DNA of 64,000 bases from Dyella telluris (GTDB taxonomy: Bacteria > Pseudomonadota > Gammaproteobacteria > Xanthomonadales > Rhodanobacteraceae), in NCBI RefSeq assembly GCF_014297575.1, contig NZ_CP060412.1, forward strand, positions 682,001 to 746,000, in the 5' to 3' direction. The notes under the pieces were generated by a model, which had not been told where the DNA came from, did not search any database, and saw nothing but the letters and a program-made list of their open reading frames with translations. The position numbers and the translations under genes were made by a program. Positions 8,547 to 17,617 of the stretch are shown here, piece after piece; position 1 is the stretch's first letter, and each line of letters starts with the position of its first letter.

Positions 8547-9206
8547 ATGAAAGACATCATCGACGGTTTCCTGAAGTTCCAGCGCGACGCCTTCCCCGAG
8601 CGGGCCGGCCTGTTCCGCGAACTGGCCACGCGACAGGCGCCCCGCGCCCTGTTCATCTCCTGCTCCGACAGCCGCCTCGTGCCGGAACTGGTGACCCAGC
8701 GCGAGCCCGGCGATCTCTTCGTGATCCGCAACGCGGGCAATATCGTGCCGTCCTACGGCCCCGAGCCGGGCGGTGTATCGGCATCGGTGGAATACGCTGT
8801 CTCCGCACTGCACGTGTCGGACATTGTCATCTGCGGCCACTCCGACTGCGGTGCGATGACCGCCATTGCCTCCTGCACCTGCCTGGACCATATGCCGGCC
8901 GTGGCCCACTGGCTGCGCTATGCCGACTCGGCGCGCGTGGTCAATGAGGCCAGGCAGCACAAGACGCCGCTGGAGCGCGTGCAGTCGATGGTGCGCGAGA
9001 ACGTGATTGCGCAGCTGGCCAACATCAAGACGCACCCGGCGGTGCGCCTTGCCCTCGAAGAAGGCCGAGTGAGCCTGCATGGCTGGGTCTACGACATCGA
9101 GACCGGCAGCATCGATGCACTGGACGGCGCCACCGGCCGCTTCGTCTCGCTCGCCGCGCAACCCCACGTCTGCGCCACGCCCGCATCGCACGCCCACGCA
9201 GCCTGA
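8547..9206 (+). CDS. cynT: beta-carbonic anhydrase CynT
   Basis: Zinc beta-carbonic anhydrase that interconverts CO2 and bicarbonate, keeping bicarbonate available as co-substrate for cyanase. The start at 8547 ([17 protein letters not shown]) has GGAG 9 bp upstream and gives 219 residues, identical in length to E. coli CynT. Zinc ligands Cys39, His98 and Cys101 and the Asp41-Arg43 dyad are in place ([23 protein letters not shown]). Similarity to E. coli CynT is very high throughout (for example [20 protein letters not shown]). It is first gene of the cynTS operon, with 24 bp to cynS. Confidence 0.97.
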   Translation: MKDIIDGFLKFQRDAFPERAGLFRELATRQAPRALFISCSDSRLVPELVTQREPGDLFVIRNAGNIVPSYGPEPGGVSASVEYAVSALHVSDIVICGHSDCGAMTAIASCTCLDHMPAVAHWLRYADSARVVNEARQHKTPLERVQSMVRENVIAQLANIKTHPAVRLALEEGRVSLHGWVYDIETGSIDALDGATGRFVSLAAQPHVCATPASHAHAA

Positions 9207-9230
9207 ATCACCCCATTAAAAGGAGCCCCC

Positions 9231-9701
9231 ATGATCCAGTCGCAGCACACGCCGTCAGCCCGCCAGGCGCTGTCCGAAACCATCATCGCCACCAAGCTCA
9301 GGAAGGATCTTTCCTTCGAACAACTCACGGACGGCACCGGCCTGAGCATTGCCTTCGTCACGGCCGCCCTGCTTGGCCAGCACGCGTTGCCGGCGGATGC
9401 CGCCCACGCGATTGCGAAGAAGCTGGACCTCGACGACGACGGCACCGCGCTGCTCCAGGCCATCCCGCTGCGCGGCAGCATCCCCGACCGCGTGCCCACC
9501 GACCCCACCATCTACCGCTTCTACGAGATGTTGCAGGTGTACGGCACCACGCTGAAGGCGCTGGTCCACGAGAAGTTCGGCGACGGCATCATCAGCGCGA
9601 TCAACTTCAAGCTCGACGTGCAGAAGATCGATGATCCGGAAGGCGGTTCGCGCGCCGTGATCACGCTGGACGGCAAGTACCTCCCCACCAAGCCGTTCTG
9701 A
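9231..9701 (+). CDS. cynS: cyanate hydratase (cyanase) CynS
   Basis: Catalyses the bicarbonate-dependent decomposition of cyanate to CO2 and ammonia (via carbamate). The protein has 156 residues, the exact E. coli length, with catalytic Arg96, Glu99 and Ser122 conserved ([13 protein letters not shown] and [13 protein letters not shown]). The N-terminal 85 residues form the helical DNA-binding-like fold of the family; the C-terminal part makes the decamer active sites. A strong AGGAG lies 6 bp before the ATG. It forms an operon with cynT under CynR. Confidence 0.98.
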   Translation: MIQSQHTPSARQALSETIIATKLRKDLSFEQLTDGTGLSIAFVTAALLGQHALPADAAHAIAKKLDLDDDGTALLQAIPLRGSIPDRVPTDPTIYRFYEMLQVYGTTLKALVHEKFGDGIISAINFKLDVQKIDDPEGGSRAVITLDGKYLPTKPF

Positions 9702-9718
9702 TCCTTGCACCTGACATC

Positions 9719-9791
9719 GGGCGGCGAGCGGCTTGCTCGTTGCCCGGTCTCGCCTCGCCACCATTGCTCATGGCCAGGCTTCCGCCTGGCC
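9719..9791 (+). other. two hairpins between cynS and the deaminase gene
   Basis: Stem GGGCGGCGAGC / GCTCGTTGCCC (two G-U pairs) at 9719-9745 and stem GGCCAGGC-TTCC-GCCTGGCC at 9772-9791. Neither has a T-run. They could stabilise the cynTS message or partly attenuate readthrough into the deaminase gene. Confidence 0.45.
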
Positions 9792-9810
9792 CGCCCCACT
9801 GAGGTACCCC

Positions 9811-10278
9811 ATGGATTTTGTAAAGCGCACCATCGACCTTGCCATGAAGAACGTCGAAGAAGGCGGCCGCCCCTTCGCGACGGTGATTGTCCGCAACGGT
9901 GAGATCCTCGCCGAGAGCCCCAACCTGGTCGCCCAGACGAAGGACCCCACCGCGCACGCGGAAATCCTCGCCGTGCGCGAAGCCTGCCGGAAACTCGGCA
10001 CCGAACACCTGACCGATTGCGATATCTATATCCTCGCCAGCCCCTGCCCGATGTGCCTGGGTTCGATGTACTACTGCAGTCCCCGGCAGGTCATCTACAT
10101 CACCACCCGCGAAGACTACGCGCCGTTCTACCGTGACGACCGCAAGTACTTCGAGCTGGATACCTTCTACGCCGAATTCAGCAAACCCATCGGCGAACGC
10201 CGCATGCCCATGCTGCAGCAGAAGGACGAAAGCGCGATCAAGGTGTACCAGCGCTGGAAGGAACTCAACGCGAAGTAA
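9811..10278 (+). CDS. nucleoside/guanine deaminase (CDA fold)
   Basis: Zinc hydrolytic deaminase of 155 residues, close in length and motif spacing to Bacillus subtilis guanine deaminase GuaD (156). HAE at residues 49-51 supplies a zinc ligand and the catalytic Glu51; PCPMC at 78-82 gives the other two ligands (Cys79, Cys82). Start at 9811 is chosen for the GAGG site 6 bp upstream and the family N-terminus (MDFVKRTIDLAM). It would release ammonia from guanine or a related base. It follows cynS by 109 bp on the same strand and may be co-transcribed, though hairpins lie between. Guanine specificity is likely but not provable here; tRNA deaminase TadA is less likely. Confidence 0.85.
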   Translation: MDFVKRTIDLAMKNVEEGGRPFATVIVRNGEILAESPNLVAQTKDPTAHAEILAVREACRKLGTEHLTDCDIYILASPCPMCLGSMYYCSPRQVIYITTREDYAPFYRDDRKYFELDTFYAEFSKPIGERRMPMLQQKDESAIKVYQRWKELNAK

Positions 10279-10289
10279 TCAGACACCCC

Positions 10290-10430
10290 GTAGCCCGGAT
10301 GAAGCGAAGCGGGAATCCGGGAGCAAGCGCCGCCATGGCTCGATATCACTTCAAGGCAAGGGTTTCGCCATCCCACAGGTTGCGACACGCCACGCCCTCC
10401 CGGATTCCCGCTTCGCTTCATCCGGGCTAC
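10290..10430. repeat. pair of inverted GTAG REPs
   Basis: A direct REP at 10290-10321 (GTAGCCCGGATGAAGCGAAG...) and its inverted mate at 10399-10430, separated by 77 bp. It lies after the cyn/deaminase unit and before the sigma-factor operon, a typical intergenic REP doublet. Confidence 0.9.
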
Positions 10431-10545
10431 TTCAAGGGGATCCGCGACCCCGGTCCCCTTACCATTTCATCGAGCCGTCACAATGCACGACTAACGTGCG
10501 ACATCCACGAACACCCAGCCGCTGAAGCCTTCGGCGGCGTCGCGA

Positions 10546-11070
10546 GTGCATGTGACCGTCGATTCCACGTCCGGGCTGGCCCGGTTGTTCGAGCAGCAGC
10601 ACGACACGCTCTACCGCTATTTCCTCAAACGCACGGCGCATGCCTGGGATGCGCAGGATCTGGTGCAGGAGCTTTATCTGCGCCTGCTGCGCACGGATCG
10701 TGACCAGGGTGCGGTCATCCAGAATCCGGAGGCCTATCTGTTCACGGTGGCGGCCAACCTGGTGAAGGAGCACGCCACGCGGCGCCAGCGCAGCCCGCTG
10801 GGCAGCGATGACCTGGAGGAAGTGATCGAGCGGCTGGCCACGCCTTGCGACGCGGCTGCCGGGGTGGATCGCTCGCTGCGGCGGGAACGGCTGGCCGACA
10901 CCATTGGCCGGCTGCCGGCGAAATGCCGCGCAGCGCTGGTCATGCACTACCGTGACGAACTGGGTTATCGCGATATCGCCGAGCGCCTGGATATCTCCAC
11001 CCACATGGTCAAGAAATACATCGTCAAGGCGCTGGCCGTGTGCCGTCTGGGGATGGCCCGCTATGAATGA
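10546..11070 (+). CDS. ECF RNA polymerase sigma factor, FecI type
   Basis: Extracytoplasmic-function sigma factor of 174 residues. Region 2 lies at about 11-75 (LFEQQHDTLYRYFLKRT...DAQDLVQELYLRLL) and region 4 at about 110-165, with an HTH (GYRDIAERLDISTHMVKKYI) characteristic of FecI-like factors. The start is GTG at 10546 (a second GTG two codons on is equally possible). Its stop codon overlaps the FecR gene by 8 bp, so sigma and anti-sigma are translationally coupled. It should direct transcription of the downstream TonB receptor when the receptor signals through FecR. Confidence 0.93.
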   Translation: MHVTVDSTSGLARLFEQQHDTLYRYFLKRTAHAWDAQDLVQELYLRLLRTDRDQGAVIQNPEAYLFTVAANLVKEHATRRQRSPLGSDDLEEVIERLATPCDAAAGVDRSLRRERLADTIGRLPAKCRAALVMHYRDELGYRDIAERLDISTHMVKKYIVKALAVCRLGMARYE

Positions 11071-12169
11071 TTTCGCCCGCCACCAGGCACCGACGAACCA
11101 GCAGCGCCGCATCGCCGAAGAAGCGGCCGAGTGGTACCTGGATCAGCGCGAGGGGCTCAGTGCGGAGCAGCATGCCGCCTTCATGGACTGGCTGTGCCGC
11201 TCTCCCGCCCACGTGGCGGAGTACCTGGCCATGACGCGCCTGCATGGCGATCTCGCCGCAGCCGCGGCGCTTGATCCATTGACGACTGCGCAGCTGAAGG
11301 AGCACGCCGCACAGGAGCACGCCGTGACGCCGCTGCGCCTGAGCACCCAGAGCGGCCGGCCGGCGACCGAGCCCACACGCCGTTGGCGCCGCGCGCCGAT
11401 GCAGGCTGCAGCTGCCGCACTGGTGCTGTGCCTGGGCGCACCCACATGGTTGCAGCAATCGCCGGTGCACTGGGACGCCTATGCGTCCGACGCCGGCCAG
11501 GTCCGCAGCCTGCAGCTGGACGATGGATCGCAGCTGGAACTGGATGCCAACAGCATCGTGCTCACGCAATTTGACCTGACGCAGCGCCGCGTCGAGCTGT
11601 GGCGCGGTGGTGCACTGGTTGATGTGGCGCACGACCCGGCCCGTCCGTTGAAGGTCAGGCTGGGGCGCAATGAACTGCAGGATATCGGCACGGTGTTCGA
11701 CGTCCATCTTGGCAAGAACGGCAACCGCGTCACCGTGATCAGTGGCCGGGTCAAGGTGTGGCAGCCCGCGCACTCTGCGTGGATGGCCAGCCCGGACAAT
11801 ATCGGTTCGCTGGTCGCTGACCTCTCCGGCGGCCAGCAAGCACGCCTGCACGACGATGGTTCGCTGGACCTGGTCGATCGCCAGGCCAATCTGTCCGACA
11901 GCACCGCCTGGCTACCCAGTGACATCCATTTCGAAGGAGCCACCGTGGCCGAGGTAGCGCGACGCTTCAACGCGTACACCACGCAGCCGCTGGATATCGA
12001 GGATGCCGGCGTGGCGGCCACGCGCATCTCCGGACGCTTTCATGCCAGGGATGTCGACGCATTCATCACTTACCTGCAGACCCTGCCGGGCGTGCAGGTG
12101 GCGCGCGGCGCAGACAGCGTGCGCGTGTATGCCGGCAACGGTCCGTTGAAGGACGTCCGCCGGCTGTAA
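11063..12169 (+). CDS. FecR-family anti-sigma/signal transducer
   Basis: Inner-membrane regulator of 368 residues that relays the TonB receptor signal to the FecI-type sigma factor. Residues about 10-60 form the N-terminal sigma-binding domain (DUF4880-like, AEEAAEWYLDQREGLSAEQ...FMDWL). A single membrane helix (AAAAALVLCLGAPTWLQ) follows at about 113-130. The periplasmic FecR domain comes next (VRSLQLDDGSQLELDANS...FDVHLGKNGNRVTVISGRVKV), and the C-terminal STN-like domain ends the protein (FEGATVAEVARRFNAY). The start overlaps the sigma gene. The downstream receptor carries the matching N-terminal signalling domain. Confidence 0.94.
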   Translation: MNDFARHQAPTNQQRRIAEEAAEWYLDQREGLSAEQHAAFMDWLCRSPAHVAEYLAMTRLHGDLAAAAALDPLTTAQLKEHAAQEHAVTPLRLSTQSGRPATEPTRRWRRAPMQAAAAALVLCLGAPTWLQQSPVHWDAYASDAGQVRSLQLDDGSQLELDANSIVLTQFDLTQRRVELWRGGALVDVAHDPARPLKVRLGRNELQDIGTVFDVHLGKNGNRVTVISGRVKVWQPAHSAWMASPDNIGSLVADLSGGQQARLHDDGSLDLVDRQANLSDSTAWLPSDIHFEGATVAEVARRFNAYTTQPLDIEDAGVAATRISGRFHARDVDAFITYLQTLPGVQVARGADSVRVYAGNGPLKDVRRL

Positions 12170-12220
12170 GAAAAAATTCATGAAGAAAAAGGTACCCAAT
12201 GGCTGCGCTGGGCACTCGTA

Positions 12221-12271
12221 GAGAGTCAGGCAGCGGCAAGGAGGTCCACTCCTGCCGCCTTACAGACTCTC
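12221..12271 (+). promoter_or_regulatory. long hairpin in the leader of the TonB receptor gene
   Basis: Outer arms GAGAGTC (12221-12227) and GACTCTC (12265-12271) enclose an inner stem GCGGCAAGGAG / CTCCTGCCGC with one bulged A and a 5-nt loop. It ends about 5 nt before the AAGG ribosome site and 20 nt before the ATG. It lacks a T-run, so it is more likely an mRNA-processing, stability or translation-control element than a terminator. Confidence 0.6.
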
Positions 12272-12291
12272 CATCGAAGGCTATCGGCTCC

Positions 12292-14772
12292 ATGCGTACA
12301 CGGCTTGCTCTTCATATCGCGCTTCTGCTCGGCGGCGCCATTCCCACCCTTTCGCTTGCCGACACGGCACCGGCCATTCCGCCGATGCAGCTGAGTCAGG
12401 CACTGGATCAGTTTTCGCGGAGCAACGGCGTGCAGGTGGTGTACAGCGCCGACGTCACCGGCAGCCTGCGCAGCAGCGCCGTACCCGCCGGCACGGATGC
12501 CAAGACCCAGCTGAGCCAGCTGCTCAAGGGCACGGGCCTAGGCTACCGCTTCATCACCCCGACCACCGTCACCATCATCCGCGAGTCCGATGCGGGAAAG
12601 CCCTCGGCCGCGGGCGCCGAAGCGTCCCGCGGCCCGACGACCAAGGCCAATGACGCCACGCACGAGCTGGCCCCTATCAGCGTCAGCGCCAATGCGGTGA
12701 ACACACTGGCCCCGAGCGCCGCGCCGCTGGATGCCGTGCAGCCGACCTCGGTGATCGACGAGCGCTTCATCCGCGACGGCCTGCGCTTCAACTCCAACTT
12801 CGACGACATCATCAAGTACGCGCCCAGCGTGACGGTGACCTCGCCCGAAGGCCCGGGCATGGGCAAGAACGAAGGCATCAGCATCCGTGGTTTCCAGGAT
12901 GGCCAGTTCAACATCACCTTCGACGGCATCCCCTTCGGCGACGCCAGCGACCTGCACCACACTACCTCGGCCTACTTCAACAACCACGTGCTGGGCCAGG
13001 CGGAAATCGACCGCGGCCCGGGCGGTGGCGCCACCATCGGCAATGCCACGTTCGGTGGCACCGTGGCGCTGCGCTCGCGCGACCCCAGCGACGTGCCGGG
13101 CATCACGCCCTACCTCACCTATGGCAGCTGGAACACCCGCGCAGGCGGCATCAGCGCCGACGAGCAGCTGGGTTCCAGCACACGTCTGTTCGCCGATGTG
13201 TCGAAGGAAGCCAGCGACACCTACCTGAAGGGCACGGACGATCGCCGCGAGCATGCCTTCATCAAGACGGTGAGCGACCTCGGCGCGTCCACCACGCTGA
13301 CCTTCGTGTCCAGTTACAACAGCGAACACCAGAACACCGTGCAGGGCGCCACCAAGCAGGAGATCGAGGAGTACGGCTGGCGCTATGGCCTCAGCGACAA
13401 CCCTGCCTTGCAGACCTACAAGGGCTACAACAACGCCGCGTACTACTCCAGCTTCACCTACGTAGGCCTGGCCACCCGCCTGGGCGACTGGGATCTGGAC
13501 AACAAGGTCTACTACAACAGCTTTGACCACTGGGCTCGCAAGACCACCGATGCCAGCGACGACAACTCCGCCGACAACGGCGTGACCTTCTACGACGCGA
13601 ACGGCAAGAAGCTGAAGAAGGTGACGGCCGATGTGCCGGGCAAACTTTCCGATTCGGGGTTCCATGCCTTCGGCGACGTGCTGCGCCTGGCGCACGACCT
13701 GGGTCCGGGCAACCTGCAGACCGGCATCTGGCTGGAGCGCAACCTGGATGCGCGCTACCAGTATCCGATCGACCTGAGCACCGGCCAGCAGACCGGCACC
13801 AAGTACGGCCCGACGTACAACTACCAGTTGAACGATCGCACCGACACCGTGCAGCCCTACGTGCAGTACGACTGGCAGGTCACCGAGTCGCTGACGTTGG
13901 CCCCCGGCGTGCGTTACTCGCAGGTCACGCGCTATCTCAACGCGGCGCTCAACAAGGTGTCGCCGCCCACGCCCTCCTACGCCGAGAGCACCTACCATGC
14001 CACCCTGCCCTCGCTCAGCGCGCACGAGAAGATCAGCGATGAGTGGAGCGCGTATGCGCAGGTGGCCAAGGGCTTCCTGGCGCCGCCGATCGACGTGATC
14101 GAAGTGAATGGTTCGCGTGGCCTCAAGCCCGAACAAACCACCAACTACCAGTTGGGCACGGCCTATGCCACGCGCGAATTCACCTTTGGCGCGGACGTCT
14201 ATTACATCGACTTCGACAACTACCTCACCGAAACCGAAGTGAACACGGGTAACGGCAACGAGAACACCTATATCAACGGTGGCGGCGCCATCTACAAGGG
14301 TGCGGAGGCCGAAGCCACCTACGCATTGACCCAGACGCTCAGCCTGTATGGCAATGCCAGCTACAACAAGGCCACCTACAAGAACTCCGACGTGCAGGTG
14401 GCGGCCACGCCCAAGGTCACTGCCGCGCTGGGCGTGCTCTACTCCAGTCCCACGGGATACTTCGGTTCGCTGATGGGCAAATTCGTCGGCGAGCAGTACG
14501 GCGTGGACAACATGACCAACAGCTCGGGCGATACGGTGTTCGCCAACAGCCAGCGCATCGGCGGCTACTTCAGCACCGATGCTGCCTTCGGCTTCCGCAG
14601 CGAGCATGGTCCCTGGGGCACCAAGGGTTACTCGGTGAGCATGGCGGTGAACAACCTGTTCGACGTGCACAAGATCACCGGTTACGCCGGCACGCAGTCC
14701 GTCAGCGGCGATCCGCTGTTCTTCGGCCTGCCCGGTCGTGGCGTGTTCCTCGACCTGTCGGTGAAGCTGTGA
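12292..14772 (+). CDS. TonB-dependent receptor with STN signalling domain (FecA-like)
   Basis: Outer-membrane active transporter of 826 residues. The start at 12292 (MRTRLALHIALLLGG) gives a clear signal peptide ending near LSLA-DTAPA. An STN domain (about residues 30-95, MQLSQALDQFSRSNGVQVVYSAD) couples it to FecR. The plug follows (about 140-260) with SIRGFQDGQFNITFDGIPFGD, and then the 22-strand barrel, ending FLDLSVKL with the usual near-C-terminal aromatic/hydrophobic pattern. It overlaps the following phosphatase gene by 4 bp. Substrate is unknown; the partner enzyme suggests an organic phosphate or its iron complex instead of a classical siderophore. Confidence 0.94.
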   Translation: MRTRLALHIALLLGGAIPTLSLADTAPAIPPMQLSQALDQFSRSNGVQVVYSADVTGSLRSSAVPAGTDAKTQLSQLLKGTGLGYRFITPTTVTIIRESDAGKPSAAGAEASRGPTTKANDATHELAPISVSANAVNTLAPSAAPLDAVQPTSVIDERFIRDGLRFNSNFDDIIKYAPSVTVTSPEGPGMGKNEGISIRGFQDGQFNITFDGIPFGDASDLHHTTSAYFNNHVLGQAEIDRGPGGGATIGNATFGGTVALRSRDPSDVPGITPYLTYGSWNTRAGGISADEQLGSSTRLFADVSKEASDTYLKGTDDRREHAFIKTVSDLGASTTLTFVSSYNSEHQNTVQGATKQEIEEYGWRYGLSDNPALQTYKGYNNAAYYSSFTYVGLATRLGDWDLDNKVYYNSFDHWARKTTDASDDNSADNGVTFYDANGKKLKKVTADVPGKLSDSGFHAFGDVLRLAHDLGPGNLQTGIWLERNLDARYQYPIDLSTGQQTGTKYGPTYNYQLNDRTDTVQPYVQYDWQVTESLTLAPGVRYSQVTRYLNAALNKVSPPTPSYAESTYHATLPSLSAHEKISDEWSAYAQVAKGFLAPPIDVIEVNGSRGLKPEQTTNYQLGTAYATREFTFGADVYYIDFDNYLTETEVNTGNGNENTYINGGGAIYKGAEAEATYALTQTLSLYGNASYNKATYKNSDVQVAATPKVTAALGVLYSSPTGYFGSLMGKFVGEQYGVDNMTNSSGDTVFANSQRIGGYFSTDAAFGFRSEHGPWGTKGYSVSMAVNNLFDVHKITGYAGTQSVSGDPLFFGLPGRGVFLDLSVKL

Positions 14773-16019
14773 GCGCCGCCCGCCTTGTCGCGCTGGCCCT
14801 GGCCTGCCTGTTGAGCTTGCCGGCCGCGGCCAGCGACAACACGCCGCTGGCGCGGGTGATCGTGCTGCGCCACGGCGTGCGTTCGCCCACCAGCGCGCCG
14901 GCCGAACTGGCACCGACGGCTGCCAAAGCCTGGCATGCGTGGCCGGTGGCGCCGGGCGTGCTCACCGAGCACGGCGCCGCAGCGATGCAGTCACTGGGCC
15001 AACGTTATCGCCAGATGTTGATGGCGGACGGCCTGTGGTCGGGTCGTTGCGACGAACAAGGTCGCGTCTCCATCCTGGCCGACAGCACACCGCGCAATCG
15101 CGCAAGCGGCGCAGCACTCGCCAAGGGCCTGGGCGGCAACTGCCACCTGACCTATCGCGCATTGCCCGCGGAGCAATCCAATCCACTGTTTCACTATGCC
15201 GAGGCTCATGGCGCCAAGGATGGCGATGCGCCCACCGTCACACCGCAGGCGTGGCCGCCGGTGGCACTGACGGAATTGCAGAGCATCCTGCTCGGCTGCG
15301 AAGACAAGGCTTGCGTGGACAACGCCAGGCAACAAGGGCGCAAGCTGTTGCTCGACCCCGCCCACGACGATGCCGCCAGCCGTAGCAAGGCGATCAAGAG
15401 CGCGGGCAGCCTCAGCGAAAACCTGATGCTGGAATACGTGCAGGGCTTTCCCGCCGCGGAAGTGGCGTGGGGGCACGGCAATGAGGCAACGATTGGCCGT
15501 CTGATCAGCCTGCATAACCTGCAGTTCGCGCTGGCCAAGAAACCGCTGCCCAACGCGGCACCAGCCGGGTCGAACCTGCTGGCGCACATCATGGCCACCC
15601 TGCAGCAGGCGGCGGGCGTGCCGCCTGAGGTCCAGCCATTGGCCAGCCGCCAGACACCGACCGTGTTGCTGGTGGCGCACGACACCAACCTGGCCAACCT
15701 GGCTGGCCTGCTCGACGTGGACTGGCACGATGCGCGCCAGCCCGATGATTATCCGCCCGGCGGCGCCCTGGTGTTCGATCTGGTCAGGGTGCATGGCGAA
15801 GACGTGGTGCGACTCAGCAGCTGGATGCCGACGCTCAATGGGCTTCGCAACGCGCGACTGGAACCGGCGGATGCCATGGTGATACGTACGCTGCGCCTGC
15901 CGCCCTGCCCGGATACCGATGCCTGCCCGCTGACGCGTGTGCAGCCATGGCTGCAGTCGCGCATGGCAAGCGACGCGACGGATCACGATATACCGGTGAT
16001 GCCGGTGGTGCTGCCCTGA
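14769..16019 (+). CDS. secreted histidine acid phosphatase (phytase/glucose-1-phosphatase type)
   Basis: Periplasmic or secreted branch-2 histidine phosphatase of 416 residues. The signal peptide is residues 1-22 (LVALALACLLSLPAAAS). The catalytic RHGVRSPT motif at 34-41 supplies nucleophile His35; the proton-donor motif HDTN is at 304-307 with His304-Asp305. This is the E. coli AppA/Agp architecture, whose members hydrolyse phytate or glucose-1-phosphate. The GTG start overlaps the TonB receptor stop (GTGA), so the two are translationally coupled. It probably releases phosphate (and perhaps iron) from the compound sensed or imported by the receptor. Phytase versus sugar phosphatase cannot be decided from sequence alone. 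Confidence 0.93.
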   Translation: MSAARLVALALACLLSLPAAASDNTPLARVIVLRHGVRSPTSAPAELAPTAAKAWHAWPVAPGVLTEHGAAAMQSLGQRYRQMLMADGLWSGRCDEQGRVSILADSTPRNRASGAALAKGLGGNCHLTYRALPAEQSNPLFHYAEAHGAKDGDAPTVTPQAWPPVALTELQSILLGCEDKACVDNARQQGRKLLLDPAHDDAASRSKAIKSAGSLSENLMLEYVQGFPAAEVAWGHGNEATIGRLISLHNLQFALAKKPLPNAAPAGSNLLAHIMATLQQAAGVPPEVQPLASRQTPTVLLVAHDTNLANLAGLLDVDWHDARQPDDYPPGGALVFDLVRVHGEDVVRLSSWMPTLNGLRNARLEPADAMVIRTLRLPPCPDTDACPLTRVQPWLQSRMASDATDHDIPVMPVVLP

Positions 16020-16032
16020 CCATGACACGAAG

Positions 16033-16058
16033 ACGGCGGGGTTGATCCCCGCCGTTTT
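16033..16058. terminator. bidirectional intrinsic terminator
   Basis: Perfect nine-pair stem ACGGCGGGG / CCCCGCCGT with a 5-nt loop, T-run on the plus side (TTTT at 16055-16058). It serves the fec-like operon and possibly the convergent aldo-keto reductase gene. Confidence 0.85.
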
Positions 16059-16089
16059 ACGTTGCAGCCGTTCTTTTCCGGCGCGCCTG

Positions 16090-17088
<999 letters not shown>

Positions 17089-17134
17089 TCACCTCATGGA
17101 ATACGGAAAATCGATCGGTACTGGGCCGCGTTGA

Positions 17135-17458
17135 TCAGGGGTTCTCGGCGAACAACTTGCGCGCAATGCCCACGGCGGTGCTGGCAGTCGGCCAGCCGGC
17201 ATAGAAGGCCAGGTGCGTGATCGCCTCGATCAGCTCGTCGCGCGTCACGCCGTTCTCCAAGGCGAACTTCAAATGGAACGGCAACTCATTGATGCGGTAC
17301 TGCGCCACCAGTGCGGACACCGTGATCAGGCTGCGGTCGCGCTTGGAGAGTTCCTTCCGCTCCCACACTTCACCAAACAACACCTGCTGGGTGAGCTGGT
17401 CGAGCGCGGGGGCCACGTCAGCGAAAGGGCCCTGGGTCTTCTGCGTGAAGTCGGTCAT
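17135..17458 (-). CDS. carboxymuconolactone decarboxylase (CMD) family protein
   Basis: A small 107-residue all-helical CMD-domain protein. The family signature is clear: LSKRDRSLITVSALVAQ, then LPFHLKFALENGVTRDELIEAITHLAFYAGWPTAS. It has no Cys residues, so it lacks the AhpD-type CXXC redox centre and belongs with the 4-carboxymuconolactone decarboxylase-like branch of unknown activity. An AAGGA site precedes the ATG. It leads the operon with the aldo/keto reductase and faces a LysR gene across 159 bp, a common CMD-AKR-LysR arrangement. Confidence 0.93.
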   Translation of the reverse strand: MTDFTQKTQGPFADVAPALDQLTQQVLFGEVWERKELSKRDRSLITVSALVAQYRINELPFHLKFALENGVTRDELIEAITHLAFYAGWPTASTAVGIARKLFAENP

Positions 17459-17584
17459 TGCCGGGTTCCTTGGGAGGTGTAGATGGATTCGGGCGGCGCG
17501 CAGACGAAGGCAGGGCCGCGATGGCCCCGCCAGTGTGATCCCGCCCCGCCTATCTGATAAGACGGCAAATATCGAATGGACTTA

Positions 17585-17600
17585 TGATCTCTATCGATCA
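17585..17600. promoter_or_regulatory. candidate LysR operator in the CMD/LysR intergenic region
   Basis: Inverted repeat TGATC-TCTATC-GATCA just upstream of the LysR start and within the divergent promoter region. LysR binding is inferred from position and symmetry. Confidence 0.45.
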
Positions 17601-17617
17601 ATCACGTCGGCGTGATC

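Noticed and set aside
12538..14913. 791-codon minus-strand open frame opposite the FecA-like receptor
   Set aside because: Antisense shadow; the plus-strand receptor has STN, plug and barrel features.
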